A stretch of DNA of 64,000 nt from Flavobacterium sp. 245 (GTDB taxonomy: Bacteria; Bacteroidota; Bacteroidia; Flavobacteriales; Flavobacteriaceae), in NCBI RefSeq assembly GCF_004362055.1, contig NZ_SNXB01000015.1, positions 1-64,000 on the forward strand. Reading direction: 5' to 3'. The notes beneath the pieces were generated by a model. That model ran no database searches and had not been told where the DNA came from. It was given only the letters and a program-made list of their open reading frames with translations. This document shows positions 26,457 through 35,666 of this stretch, one piece after another (the stretch's first letter is position 1; every line of letters begins with the position of its first letter). The translations under genes and the position numbers were made by a program.

Positions 26457-27908
26457 TTATTTGTTTTGAGCAGGGAAAAATCGCTCGGAAATTTTTTGAA
26501 ATAATTGTAATATTGGCGTCGTAATGGCATCAAAATTTATTAATCCGTTGTCATTTGTAGCACGATAAGTTAATAAAATGGCCAATGGCGATAATATGAA
26601 AGAGGACATCCATGAGCCCATAAAAGGAGTCATACCGCCTTCCTGCGAAAGTCTTTTTCCAAACGTATTAATGAAATGGAAAGTAATGAAAATCAATACA
26701 GCAAAAACAATTGGTAATCCTAGTCCACCTTTGCGAATGATTGCGCCTAATGGAGCTCCAATAAAAAACATTAAAAAGCAGGCGAAAGCAATCACAAATT
26801 TCTCATATAATGCAGTGAGATGTTTGTTGATTTCGCGCTGTTTGTCTTTTAAATCTTTTTGGGTGGCTTCGACGGAATAGATATTACTGCTTACATTACT
26901 GCTTGCCATTTTTAGAATATCCAGTTTTTGCTTATTTGTATATAATGATAAAAGATCATTAGGCATTTGCTTCTTCTTAATATCAGTTTTAATCGGCATT
27001 GGGATTTTTTTAATTCCCACACGTTGATTGATATTTTCTGAAAAAGAAATTATTTCATTATCTAAATTTTTGTTTAACGAATCAAGTGTATAGCGTAATT
27101 CGCTAACATTCAACATTCCGTTTGTACTGCTTACGCTTTCTTTGTCTTCATCAACTTTATTCAGTTCAGACAAATCAATGTTGATAATTTGTTTTTTGAA
27201 AGCTGCTTTAACAAAAGGAAGTTTAGCGCGGTCTTCATATTTTTTTGGCGTAACGTCTTGATAATAATAACCATCATTTAAAACCAGTTTCAAAATACTT
27301 GATTTTTCGTTACTGATTAACTTCCCGTTTTTTGCTTTAATAACGGTTTTGTTTTCACCAAGATTATTATTTTTTTCATGAATAGTAACACCGGTTAGGA
27401 TGTTTCCGTTTTCGCCTGATTTTTTATTTACCTTAATGTTATAAAATCCAACATCGTTAAACTGACCTTCGGCAATTGCCATTGCAGGCTTAGCTTGAGC
27501 GATGTTTTTTCGGAAGTTAACGAATTTGTATTCTGCGTACGGAATTACATTATTAGCAAACCAAAAAGCAACAATACTTAAAACAAAGATAAACACGATT
27601 AAAATACGCATCGCTCTTTGAAGCGATATCCCTGAAGATTTCATCGCGGCAAATTCATAATTCTCAGCTAAGTTTCCGAAAGTCATAATCGAAGCCAATA
27701 AAACAGATAGCGGTAAAACTAACGGAATAATTCTCGGCATTGAGAACAATAAGAATTTTACAATCAAAATCAAATCTAAGTCTTTACCAGCAAGTTCTGA
27801 GATAAAAAGCCAGACTGTTTGAAGTATGAATATAAAAAAAAGGATTACGAATACCGTAGTAAACGTAATCAGAAATGTTTTTAGTAAGTATTTGTCTAAA
27901 ATTTTCAA
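26457..27908 (-). CDS. LptF/LptG-type permease (YjgP/YjgQ family)
   Basis: This is an inner-membrane permease of the lipopolysaccharide export ABC transporter. The start MKILDKYLLKTFLITFTTVFVILFF, followed by three helices, a large periplasmic domain (about residues 125-380, ANNVIPYAEYKFVNFRKNI at its entry), and three C-terminal helices (FVIAFACFLMFFIGAPLGAIIRKGGLG) match the family. The length of 483 residues is somewhat long, owing to an insertion in the periplasmic part, as in Bacteroidota. LolA-like and FtsK genes lie upstream, and ribBA 4 bases downstream. Confidence 0.92.
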   Translation of the reverse strand: MKILDKYLLKTFLITFTTVFVILFFIFILQTVWLFISELAGKDLDLILIVKFLLFSMPRIIPLVLPLSVLLASIMTFGNLAENYEFAAMKSSGISLQRAMRILIVFIFVLSIVAFWFANNVIPYAEYKFVNFRKNIAQAKPAMAIAEGQFNDVGFYNIKVNKKSGENGNILTGVTIHEKNNNLGENKTVIKAKNGKLISNEKSSILKLVLNDGYYYQDVTPKKYEDRAKLPFVKAAFKKQIINIDLSELNKVDEDKESVSSTNGMLNVSELRYTLDSLNKNLDNEIISFSENINQRVGIKKIPMPIKTDIKKKQMPNDLLSLYTNKQKLDILKMASSNVSSNIYSVEATQKDLKDKQREINKHLTALYEKFVIAFACFLMFFIGAPLGAIIRKGGLGLPIVFAVLIFITFHFINTFGKRLSQEGGMTPFMGSWMSSFILSPLAILLTYRATNDNGLINFDAITTPILQLFQKISERFFPAQNK

Positions 27909-27915
27909 CCCGTAA

Positions 27916-28563
27916 TTAATCTAATTTGTTGATGTAGTATTTTGGATATTTGCTCGCTACAAAGGTAAATTGATTTTTTGATAAAGGCTGATTGGTTTTA
28001 AAAGAATTAACGGTTAAAGTTGTTTTTGTTCCGTTTTTTCCAGTTTCAATTAAATTGTAAATGTGTTTGGTCTGAACGTCAATACCTAAAAGAATTTCTT
28101 TTCTTTGGTCTTTTCCACTTGTTGGAACTAATTTTATGTACTGAATTTTTCTTCCCTTAACATTCTGTACAATATCCATGTTGTATTTGTATCCAGAATT
28201 AAAGAAAGTAAGCATTTTTGAAGGTGTAATCGCATTATCATCCTTTTCATTTACTTTAGAAATAGTAACTTCTTCATCTTCAGGGTTGATAGTGTATGTT
28301 TTTTGTCCGTCAAATATTTTAGTAACTCCCATAAAGTTTAATACATATTGATTTCCCTTCATTGTTACATTTCCTTTACTGTCTTGATTAATGTTTTCTT
28401 TAGCATTATTCAAAGAGTATTTAAAATCGATAACAATGTTGTCGTAACTTTTTATTTTAGTTGTTACTTCGTTCAATAAATCTTTGGCTTTTTTATCCTG
28501 AGCCTGAGTTGAAGTGAAGCTCAAAAGCAATATTGCAGCAATTTGAAAACACTTTTTAGTCAT
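27916..28563 (-). CDS. LolA-like outer-membrane lipoprotein carrier
   Basis: The mature protein starts after a signal ending STQAQ. It has the LolA/LolB half-barrel pattern: AKDLLNEVTTKIKSYDNIVIDFKYSL at the N terminus, GNVTMKGNQYVLNFMGVTKIFDGQKTYTINPEDEEVTI, and later KGRKIQYIKLVPTSGKDQRKEILLGID. It would carry lipoproteins through the periplasm. Start at 28563 (MTKKCFQIAAILLL) gives a compact signal; 28608 is an alternative. It sits between ftsK and the LptF/G-like gene, a common Bacteroidota order. Confidence 0.85.
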   Translation of the reverse strand: MTKKCFQIAAILLLSFTSTQAQDKKAKDLLNEVTTKIKSYDNIVIDFKYSLNNAKENINQDSKGNVTMKGNQYVLNFMGVTKIFDGQKTYTINPEDEEVTISKVNEKDDNAITPSKMLTFFNSGYKYNMDIVQNVKGRKIQYIKLVPTSGKDQRKEILLGIDVQTKHIYNLIETGKNGTKTTLTVNSFKTNQPLSKNQFTFVASKYPKYYINKLD

Positions 28564-28615
28564 GTTAGTGATAGAATTGTTTCTGATTTCCTGAATTTTC
28601 GTTTTCATGATGGGG

Positions 28616-31078
28616 TTAATTTTGTTCATTATTAAAAAATTGATCAAGAGCACTTAAGTCTAAAATGTTCACGCTTCTAGCTTTACTGCCTTCAAAAGGA
28701 CCAACAATTCCGGCTGCTTCCAATTGATCAATCAATCGTCCGGCTCTGTTGTAGCCTAATTTTAATTTTCTTTGCAGTAATGAAGCAGAACCTTGCTGTG
28801 CATTGACAATAATCTCAGCAGCTTCTCTAAATAAGGTGTCTCTTTCGGAAATATCTATATCAAGATTAATGCCACTTTCTTCTCCAATGAACTCCGGAAG
28901 CAAATATGCTGTGGCATACGCTTTTTGTCCGCCAATAAAATCTGTAATTTTTTCAACTTCAGGAGTGTCAATAAATGCGCACTGTACACGCACAACATCG
29001 TTTCCATTTGTGTATAATAAATCTCCTCGTCCAATAAGCTGATCAGCACCTTGGGTGTCTAAAATTGTTCTTGAGTCAATTTTTGAAGTTACTCTAAACG
29101 CAATTCTGGCAGGGAAATTCGCTTTAATCAAACCTGTAATTACGTTTACAGAAGGTCTTTGTGTGGCAATAATTAAGTGAATACCAATAGCACGGGCCAG
29201 CTGAGCCAAACGCGCAATCGGGATTTCGACTTCTTTTCCTGCAGTCATAATTAAATCGGCAAACTCATCGACAACCAAAACGATGTAAGGCAAAAATCGG
29301 TGGCCGGCTTCTGGATTTAATTTTCTTGCTTTGAATTTATCGTTGTATTCTTTAATGTTACGAACCATCGCATCTTTTAATAAAGAATAACGATTGTCCA
29401 TTTCGGTACAAAGTGAATTTAAAGTATTGACGACTTTTGCATTATCTGTAATAATAGCGTCTTCCGTATCAGGAAGTTTAGCTAAATAGTGTCTTTCGAT
29501 TTTATTGAAAAGTGTAAGCTCCACTTTTTTCGGGTCAACTAAAACAAATTTTACTTCTGCAGGATGTTTTTTGTATAAAAGAGAAGTTAAAACCGCATTC
29601 AATCCAACCGATTTTCCTTGTCCTGTAGCACCCGCCATCAATAAGTGAGGCATTTTAGCTAAATCGACAACAAAAGTTTCGTTTGAAATTGTTTTTCCTA
29701 AAGCAATTGGTAGCTCCATTTCAGCTTCCTGAAATTTAGCCGATCCAATAACGCTTTTCATAGAAACCATTGTAGGGTTCTTGTTCGGAACCTCGATACC
29801 GATTGTCCCTTTTCCTGGAATCGGCGCAATAATACGAATTCCTAATGCTGATAATGACAAGGCAATATCATCTTCTAAACTCTTAATTTTAGAAATTCTG
29901 ATTCCGGCTTCCGGTACAATTTCATATAAAGTTACCGATGGACCTACGGTTGCCTTAATCTGCGCAATTTCAATTTTGTAGTTACGCAATGTATCTACAA
30001 TTTTGTTTTTATTTTCTTCTAATTCTTCTTGATTGATGGTAATGCCGCCTGTCGAATATTCTTTTAATAAATCGATGGTTGGGAATTTGTAATTCGATAA
30101 ATCTAAAGTTGGATCAAACAAACCAAAGTCTGCAACTAGGCGAGAGGCCAGATTTTCTTCAATAATATCTTCTTCTTCGGCTTTTTCGATCACAAATTCT
30201 TCAGTATGGGCTGGAGCTGTAACGGTTGCAGGATTAATGTTCATTTGAACTGGTTTTAAAACCGGATTTAAATCAATTTCTGACGAATTTGAAATAGTCG
30301 GCTTTAAAGCTTCTTTGTTGATTTCGAATTGAGAGTCGACTGTTTTTAGATGAATGTTGTCCAATTCAGGATCTTCTTCTTCCTCAATTGCAAATTCTTC
30401 TAAATTATAGGCACTTTCTGGCTGTTGCTGTTGTTGAACAGGTTTTATCGATTCTAATTCTGAATTGAATTCCTTTTTAGTCGAATCAAAATAAGACTGA
30501 ATTTTTTCAGGAGATACTTTAATTTTGAAAATTAAATAAACGATAAGGCCGAAAAACAAGGTCAATAAAGTTCCAGTTTTTCCGATGTAATCCTGAAGAA
30601 AAAGATTTAATTCATAACCAATTGTTCCTCCTAATTCTGGTGCCGATGTAGCGAAAAAACCAAACAGAACAGAAACAACAATCATCGCAAATAAATCCCA
30701 AAACCAAGTATTTTTAAGTTTTTTGGTCGAAAGTTCCAATGCCAAAAACAATCCGGTAAGGAAAAATAAACGGACAAAAATAAAAGAAGCAATCCCAAAG
30801 CCTCTGTAAACAATTAAATCAGCAAGATAAGCCCCGAATTTTCCGAGCCAGTTTTGTACCACTTCGTCTCGGTCTCCAAGACTACTGACAGCACTTTGAT
30901 CTGTTTGCCATTGTCCGTTGATATAAAACGAAATAAAGGCAACCAATAATGCGATTGAAAAAAGTATTAGGAGACATCCCAAAACAAACTTTTGCTGTTT
31001 GGTTAATTTCCAAGACCTAATACTCTCGACTTTTGATTCCGTTTTTTTGTCTGCAGTTTCTTTTTTTGTTTTTGCCAT
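28616..31078 (-). CDS. ftsK: DNA translocase FtsK
   Basis: FtsK pumps chromosomal DNA at the septum and activates dimer resolution. The N terminus has four membrane helices (about residues 28-190), then a short linker rich in Gln and Glu, the alpha-beta motor with Walker A GATGQGKSVGLNAV near residue 480 and Walker B IVLVVDEFADL, and the C-terminal winged-helix gamma domain (LLQRKLKLGYNRAGRLIDQLEAAGIVG). The length of 820 residues suits Bacteroidota. The gene is 13 bases downstream of dgkA. Confidence 0.96.
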   Translation of the reverse strand: MAKTKKETADKKTESKVESIRSWKLTKQQKFVLGCLLILFSIALLVAFISFYINGQWQTDQSAVSSLGDRDEVVQNWLGKFGAYLADLIVYRGFGIASFIFVRLFFLTGLFLALELSTKKLKNTWFWDLFAMIVVSVLFGFFATSAPELGGTIGYELNLFLQDYIGKTGTLLTLFFGLIVYLIFKIKVSPEKIQSYFDSTKKEFNSELESIKPVQQQQQPESAYNLEEFAIEEEEDPELDNIHLKTVDSQFEINKEALKPTISNSSEIDLNPVLKPVQMNINPATVTAPAHTEEFVIEKAEEEDIIEENLASRLVADFGLFDPTLDLSNYKFPTIDLLKEYSTGGITINQEELEENKNKIVDTLRNYKIEIAQIKATVGPSVTLYEIVPEAGIRISKIKSLEDDIALSLSALGIRIIAPIPGKGTIGIEVPNKNPTMVSMKSVIGSAKFQEAEMELPIALGKTISNETFVVDLAKMPHLLMAGATGQGKSVGLNAVLTSLLYKKHPAEVKFVLVDPKKVELTLFNKIERHYLAKLPDTEDAIITDNAKVVNTLNSLCTEMDNRYSLLKDAMVRNIKEYNDKFKARKLNPEAGHRFLPYIVLVVDEFADLIMTAGKEVEIPIARLAQLARAIGIHLIIATQRPSVNVITGLIKANFPARIAFRVTSKIDSRTILDTQGADQLIGRGDLLYTNGNDVVRVQCAFIDTPEVEKITDFIGGQKAYATAYLLPEFIGEESGINLDIDISERDTLFREAAEIIVNAQQGSASLLQRKLKLGYNRAGRLIDQLEAAGIVGPFEGSKARSVNILDLSALDQFFNNEQN

Positions 31079-31091
31079 TCTTGCGTTCCGC

Positions 31092-31466
31092 CTATATAAA
31101 TTTTGGGATATAAATAATTAAGCCAATTGCTATTGCAGTCATTGCGGCAAAAAATACCGCTCCGGCAGCAATATCTTTAATAAACCCGATTCGTCTGCTG
31201 TAATCTGGATGAATAAAATCAGCAATTTTTTCAACTGCAGTGTTCAATCCTTCAACACTTAAAACTAAGCCAATTGCCAATGTCTGGCAAAGCCATTCGG
31301 TTTGTGAAATATGAAAATAGAACCCAGCAATGGTCATGATAATTCCTAATGAGAATTGAACCATAATGCTGTGTTCTGTTTTTATTAATTTTACAGCCCC
31401 GTTAAAAGCATACGTCATGCTTTTTAACCGGCCTGTAACAAATGTATTATCTTTTTGAAACTCCAT
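31092..31466 (-). CDS. dgkA: Diacylglycerol/undecaprenol kinase family protein
   Basis: The 124-residue integral membrane kinase has the DgkA-family helices: the N-terminal RLKSMTYAFNGAVKLIKTEHSIMVQ, a TM helix GIIMTIAGFYFHI, the active-site helix VEGLNTAVEKIADFIHPDY with catalytic Glu and Asn, and KDIAAGAVFFAAMTAIAIGLIIYIP. It phosphorylates diacylglycerol or undecaprenol in the inner membrane. It lies 13 bases downstream of tpx and 13 upstream of ftsK. Confidence 0.93.
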   Translation of the reverse strand: MEFQKDNTFVTGRLKSMTYAFNGAVKLIKTEHSIMVQFSLGIIMTIAGFYFHISQTEWLCQTLAIGLVLSVEGLNTAVEKIADFIHPDYSRRIGFIKDIAAGAVFFAAMTAIAIGLIIYIPKFI

Positions 31467-31479
31467 TTAAAGGAAAATA

Positions 31480-31977
31480 TTATAGTGTTGCTAAAGCTGC
31501 TTCGTAATTTGGTTCGTTTGCAATTTCAGCAACTTGTTCTGTGTGCGTAATTGTTCCGTCAGCGTCAACAACAATGATTGCTCTTGAGTGTAAACCTGCT
31601 AAAGGCCCGTCAACAATTTCTAAACCGTTTGCTTTACCAAAACTTCCTTCTTGAAAATCAGATAAATTAACCACATTTTCTAAACCTTCAGCACCACAAA
31701 AACGTTTTTGAGCAAATGGCAAGTCTCTTGAAATACATAAAACAGTAGTATTTTCTAATCCGCTTGCACTTGCATTGAATTTTCTAACAGATGTTGCGCA
31801 AGTTCCTGTATCAACACTTGGGAAAATATTTAAAACTAATTTTTTACCAGCGAAGTTACTTAACGAAGCAACAGATAAATCGTTTTGTACTAATTTGAAG
31901 TCAGCTAATTTTGAACCAACTGCAGGTAATTCGCCTGATGTATGAACTGGATTTCCTCCTAAAGTTATTGAAGCCAT
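31480..31977 (-). CDS. tpx: Thiol peroxidase (Tpx), atypical 2-Cys peroxiredoxin
   Basis: Tpx reduces peroxides, drawing electrons from thioredoxin. [17 protein letters not shown] carries the peroxidatic Cys, and [14 protein letters not shown] the resolving Cys. The start [24 protein letters not shown] is typical. It is 165 residues, full length, cytosolic. It leads a run of genes that ends with the thioesterase, and has a good Bacteroidota -7 box upstream. Confidence 0.96.
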   Translation of the reverse strand: MASITLGGNPVHTSGELPAVGSKLADFKLVQNDLSVASLSNFAGKKLVLNIFPSVDTGTCATSVRKFNASASGLENTTVLCISRDLPFAQKRFCGAEGLENVVNLSDFQEGSFGKANGLEIVDGPLAGLHSRAIIVVDADGTITHTEQVAEIANEPNYEAALATL

Positions 31978-32002
31978 GATTTTTGTTTAAATTAATGAGG
32001 TT

Positions 32003-32010
32003 CAAAAGTA
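32003..32010 (-). promoter_or_regulatory. -7 box upstream of tpx
   Basis: On the minus strand TACTTTTG matches TAnnTTTG exactly, about 26 bases before the tpx start codon. A clear -33 element is not seen. Confidence 0.55.
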
Positions 32011-32095
32011 AGGATTAATATTTGAATCTAAAAGTATTTGTTAAGGGTTTAAGTAGAGATTAAGGAGATGGATTTTTATCTTAGTTTGCGTATAG

Positions 32096-32226
32096 ATTGT
32101 ACGCGGATCACACAGATTTGCTTACGCAAAAACACGGATCTAAACGGTTTTTTTGTACGAAATGATAAAACAAAAAAAACCGTTTAGATCTGCGACTTCA
32201 CGAAGTGAATCCGTGTCATCAGTGTA
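32096..32226. repeat. Long imperfect palindrome of the CGGAT type
   Basis: GGATCTAAACGGTTTTTTTG (32131-32153 region) pairs with CAAAAAAAACCGTTTAGATC, flanked by ACACGGAT / ATCCGTGT-like outer arms. The same ATCCGCG/CGGAT wording occurs in the palindrome at 59754-59865. These are non-coding dispersed repeats between tpx and the small gene at 32315. Confidence 0.6.
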
Positions 32227-32240
32227 TCATTTGCTACAAT

Positions 32241-32271
32241 AAAAAAAGCGTCTCTTATCCAGAAACGCTTT
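32241..32271 (-). terminator. Terminator after the redox gene cluster
   Basis: On the minus strand AAAGCGT pairs with ACGCTTT, then seven T. It lies 43 bases beyond the stop of the 85-residue gene. Confidence 0.7.
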
Positions 32272-32314
32272 CTCAGTCTTGTTTTTTTGTTTTTTATTTG
32301 AAAAAGAGGCCGAT

Positions 32315-32572
32315 TTATTTATCGATTGAACCTAAAACACGTTTCATGAACGTATTTAGAGCTTCTTTTTTATCTGTTCCTTGCGCAACCAATTTTTGTA
32401 CTTCAAGTGCGCCGTACATGTTTGAAATCAATTCGCCAATTACGTCTAATTCTTCGTCTTTAAGAGAAGGAATTTCAGTCATTGCTTCAAGAACTTCAAT
32501 TGTTTCAATGATATAATCCTGATCGTTTTCTTCGATGAATTGCGTTAAATGTTTTATTACTGGTAATTTCAT
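32315..32572 (-). CDS. Small conserved Bacteroidota protein beside thioredoxin
   Basis: This 85-residue all-helical acidic protein (KLPVIKHLTQFIEENDQDYIIETIEVLEAMTEIPSLKDEELDVIGELISNMYGALEVQKLVAQ) resembles a small uncharacterised family found beside thioredoxin and peroxiredoxin genes in Bacteroidota, which I believe is DUF6952; that label is from memory. No signal or cofactor motif. Its neighbours suggest a role in redox handling, unproven. Confidence 0.8.
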   Translation of the reverse strand: MKLPVIKHLTQFIEENDQDYIIETIEVLEAMTEIPSLKDEELDVIGELISNMYGALEVQKLVAQGTDKKEALNTFMKRVLGSIDK

Positions 32573-32752
32573 AATTTAGACTTCTTAGATTTTTAGACTA
32601 CTTAGACTTGCTTAGATTTTTGGACTACTTAGACTTACTTAGACTTTTTAGACATCTTAGCTGTTATCAAGTTATATTTTTACATAGTAAAAATTTCAAG
32701 ATATTTTAAGTAAGTCTAAGTTGTCTAACATCTAAGATGTCTAACAATCTAA
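32573..32752. repeat. Tandem CTTAGA-type low-complexity repeat
   Basis: Variants of GACTACTTAGACTTGCTTAGATTTTT follow each other irregularly, in both orientations. Similar wording (TTAGAACCTTAGTATCTTAGC) reappears at 33062-33286 and near 56764-56800. It is non-coding and not CRISPR-like: units vary in length and lack distinct spacers. Confidence 0.7.
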
Positions 32753-33061
32753 TTAAGCAATTGCGTTTACCAAGTCGATTAAAACTTCTTGTTTATTAGT
32801 TTGTGTTTCGCCAACCAATTGTCCGTTTACGAAAGTGGCGAATGTTGGCAGGTTGCTCACATTAGCTAATTTTCTTGATTCAGGAGCATTTTCAGCATCA
32901 ACCAAAACAAAAGTGATAGCTTCATTTTCTGTTGCTAATTTTTTGAATTTTGGTTTCATAATACGGCAATTTCCACACCATGAAGCTGAATATTGTACTA
33001 CTACTTTTTCGTTTTTAGCAACTAAATCTGCTAACGTATCTTCGTTTAAGTCGATTAACAT
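32753..33061 (-). CDS. Thioredoxin-family protein
   Basis: A 102-residue cytosolic thioredoxin fold with the active site SASWCGNCRIMKPKF (WCGNC in place of WCGPC) and the cis-Pro segment VSNLPTFATFVNG. It can act as a disulfide reductant, probably for the peroxiredoxin encoded 226 bases upstream. Spacing and repeats between the genes suggest separate transcription is possible. Confidence 0.92.
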   Translation of the reverse strand: MLIDLNEDTLADLVAKNEKVVVQYSASWCGNCRIMKPKFKKLATENEAITFVLVDAENAPESRKLANVSNLPTFATFVNGQLVGETQTNKQEVLIDLVNAIA

Positions 33062-33286
33062 AATTTTTATTTTTAAGACACTAAGTTACTAAGGTTCTAA
33101 GATGCTAAGTTTGCTCTCGAACCGAATAACTTTATGTGGATTTATTTGATAGATTTTTTAAGTCGTTGAGATTCTAAGATCTAAGTTTAATCTTAGAATC
33201 TCTCGACTTTTATTGTAGAATTTTATCTAAGATTCAAAAGTTAAGTTGAAAAACTTAGCAACTTAGAACCTTAGTATCTTAGCAGC
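33062..33286. repeat. Repeat-rich spacer with a palindrome
   Basis: The spacer between thioredoxin and peroxiredoxin carries CTAAG-type repeats and the inverted pair GAGATTCTAAGAT / ATCTTAGAATCTC around 33168-33203. It belongs to the same dispersed low-complexity family as 32573-32752. Confidence 0.6.
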
Positions 33287-33925
33287 TTAATTAGCGCTTA
33301 AATATTCAGCAGTACTTAATCTGTCTGCAGACATAGCTTCTTTACCAGCTTCCCAGTTTGCAGGACAAACTTCACCTTTAGTTTGGATGTGTGTGTAAGC
33401 GTCAACCATTCTTAAGTATTCGTTTACGTTACGTCCTAATGGCATATCGTTTACGCTTTCGTGGAAGATTTTTCCAGTTTCGTCAATAAGGTAAGTAGCT
33501 CTGTAAGTTACGTTTGAACCTTCGATGATAACTGAATCCGTTTCTTCGCTGTATTCTGTAGAATCAATATCTAAAATTCCTAAAATGTTAGATAAGTTAC
33601 GGTTTGTATCCGCTAAGATTGGGTACGTTACACCTTCAATTCCACCATTGTTTTTTGGCGTGTTTAACCAAGCAAAGTGAACTTCGTTTGTGTCACAAGA
33701 AGCGCCAATTACGATAGTATTTCTTTTTTCGAATTCTGGTAATGCAGCTTGAAAGGCGTGTAATTCAGTTGGACATACAAAAGTGAAATCTTTTGGGTAC
33801 CAAAACAATAATACTTTTTTGTTGTTGTTTACTGCTTCTTCAAAAATGTTGATTTTTAAATTATCACCCATTTCTGAGATAGCATCTACTGCAATACTTG
33901 GGAATTTTTTTCCTACTAAAGACAT
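33287..33925 (-). CDS. Typical 2-Cys peroxiredoxin (AhpC/Prx type)
   Basis: The enzyme reduces hydrogen and organic peroxides. The peroxidatic Cys is in FTFVCPTELHAFQ (about residue 51), and the resolving Cys in GEVCPANWEAG (about residue 182). The 212 residues match the AhpC/Prx1 family. Reducing power probably comes from the neighbouring thioredoxin, since no ahpF is seen. It has its own Bacteroidota promoter upstream. Confidence 0.95.
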   Translation of the reverse strand: MSLVGKKFPSIAVDAISEMGDNLKINIFEEAVNNNKKVLLFWYPKDFTFVCPTELHAFQAALPEFEKRNTIVIGASCDTNEVHFAWLNTPKNNGGIEGVTYPILADTNRNLSNILGILDIDSTEYSEETDSVIIEGSNVTYRATYLIDETGKIFHESVNDMPLGRNVNEYLRMVDAYTHIQTKGEVCPANWEAGKEAMSADRLSTAEYLSAN

Positions 33926-33960
33926 ATTTTTCGTTTTACGTTAAAAATTTATTTCTGGTG

Positions 33961-33968
33961 CAAAAGTA
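33961..33968 (-). promoter_or_regulatory. -7 box upstream of the peroxiredoxin gene
   Basis: On the minus strand TACTTTTG is an exact TAnnTTTG, 36 bases before the start codon. A TTG about 21 bases further upstream may be the -33 element. The box is the same octamer as before tpx. Confidence 0.6.
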
Positions 33969-34050
33969 GGGCATAAGTACAGGTACTTACAATAAGATGT
34001 AATTATAAAAATTTATAATTTGATAAGATTTAGTTATTGTTGTTTTTAAC

Positions 34051-35664
34051 TTATTGAATATCAATATTTACGGGTAATGCGCCATTCAAAGTATTTTTTT
34101 CTAAAAATTGAATTCCCGCCGTTTTTTGAAATTCTTCAAAATCCTGATAGGCCTGAACCAATCCTGAAGCCTTTTTAAGATTCGGAATTATAGGCAAAAC
34201 ATACGGATTTCCGAAAACGTAAACGATACATTTTTTGGATTGAAGCAAACTTGAAAGCAGTTCTAAAACTTCATTATCAATTTCGAAATTATTCATTGGT
34301 TTTGCTTTCGGAACAAACAATGAAATGATAATGGTTTCGAAATTTTCTAATTCTCTTTTGATAAATGAAATATCCGAAATTTCTAAATTTTCGAAAGCAA
34401 ATTCTGGTGAAGATAATTTTGTATTTAGCGTTTGAAAGAAAGTGTTCTCGGTATTTTTATATAAACTCAGTTTGGCAAGTTTGTTGCTTTTGTGCGCTTC
34501 AAAAGCCAATTCTGAATTTGAATTATCAATTATTGTCGTAATAGCATTTTGAGCAATTTGCAGATTTAATTCGGATGTTTTTTTGAAATCTAATTCTCCC
34601 GAAGCAGCAGTATTTCCAGAAAGAATTCCAGCTTTTTCTTTGGCTTTCATAATTCTGTTGTAGCTTTCTTCAATGCGCTGTGGCGAAGCATTTTTCAGAA
34701 TTTCTTCTATTCCTTCCGGAACATTTTCGGCGAAGCATAAAACATCATTTCCGGCATTAAAAGCTTCCCATTCTAAATGACCTTTGGTTTCATATAATTT
34801 AGAAACGCTGTGCATATTTAAAGCATCAGAAATGACCAAACCGTCATAACCTAATTTGTTACGTAGTAAATCCTGAATAACAGCTTTTGACAGTGTTGCC
34901 GAAGTATCTTTTCCGTCATTTAAACTCGGAACGGCTAAGTGCCCAATCATAATCGAATCGACATTATTTTCAATTCCTTTAATGAACGGATATAATTCGT
35001 TTTCTAATAATTCTTCTAAAGTTTCTTTTAAAACAGGTAATCCCAAATGCGAATCGACATTCGTATTTCCGTGTCCTGGAAAGTGTTTCAGACATCCTAA
35101 AACTCCAACTTCAGACATTCCTTTTAAATATTCTACCGAAAAAGCGGCTACTTTTTCTTTGTTTTCACCAAAAGAACGATAGCCAATAACCGGATTATTA
35201 GGATTGTTATTGATGTCTGCCAAAGGCGATAAATTATATTGAATTCCGGCCGCTTTTAAATCCAATCCAATTTGTTTTCCAATTTCGTAAACCAAATTAG
35301 ATTTGTTTTCTGGCAAAGCACCAAGAGTGATAGCATAGGGATATTGCGGTGTTTTTTCGATACGCATTGCCAAGCCCCATTCCGCATCAATACTGATTAA
35401 AAGTGGAGTAGAAGCGGCTTTTTGATAACGTACAATAAGTGCTTTGATTTTTTCGTAGCTGTCGTCATTAAAAACAACTTTTTTCTTGCTTTCGTAATTG
35501 GTTGCGGCACTCGCACGACTATGGAAAAAGGTCAGTCCGCCAATATTATGTTCTTTTATAAGGCGTTCTGTTTCCTGAATATTTTCTTCGGTATCGTTGA
35601 TAAAAACGGCAGGAAAAAAGAATTGTCCTATTCTTTGTCGTAATGCTTCGGCAGTAATTTTCAT
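34051..35664 (-). CDS. GH3 beta-N-acetylglucosaminidase, NagZ-like
   Basis: The protein would split N-acetylglucosamine from anhydro-muropeptides during cell-wall recycling. It has KHFPGHGNTNVDSHLGLP, the NagZ acid/base loop with its Asp-His pair, and GLVISDALNMHSV with the nucleophile Asp. No signal peptide is seen, so it is cytoplasmic, fitting NagZ. The C-terminal 180 residues add a second, more divergent domain, making it longer (537 residues) than enterobacterial NagZ. It follows the GNAT gene by 2 bases, in the run with AmpG-like and GH10-like genes. Confidence 0.88.
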   Translation of the reverse strand: MKITAEALRQRIGQFFFPAVFINDTEENIQETERLIKEHNIGGLTFFHSRASAATNYESKKKVVFNDDSYEKIKALIVRYQKAASTPLLISIDAEWGLAMRIEKTPQYPYAITLGALPENKSNLVYEIGKQIGLDLKAAGIQYNLSPLADINNNPNNPVIGYRSFGENKEKVAAFSVEYLKGMSEVGVLGCLKHFPGHGNTNVDSHLGLPVLKETLEELLENELYPFIKGIENNVDSIMIGHLAVPSLNDGKDTSATLSKAVIQDLLRNKLGYDGLVISDALNMHSVSKLYETKGHLEWEAFNAGNDVLCFAENVPEGIEEILKNASPQRIEESYNRIMKAKEKAGILSGNTAASGELDFKKTSELNLQIAQNAITTIIDNSNSELAFEAHKSNKLAKLSLYKNTENTFFQTLNTKLSSPEFAFENLEISDISFIKRELENFETIIISLFVPKAKPMNNFEIDNEVLELLSSLLQSKKCIVYVFGNPYVLPIIPNLKKASGLVQAYQDFEEFQKTAGIQFLEKNTLNGALPVNIDIQ

Positions 35665-35666
35665 TA

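Noticed and set aside
25322-26533. FMN riboswitch for ribBA
   Set aside because: The gene is internal to a tight operon with the LptF/G-like gene 4 bases upstream; no AGGAT-GGGGC-type FMN leader can be seen.
32573-32752. Regular short repeats resembling a CRISPR array
   Set aside because: Repeat units vary in sequence and length, lack uniform spacers, occur in both orientations and have no cas genes nearby.
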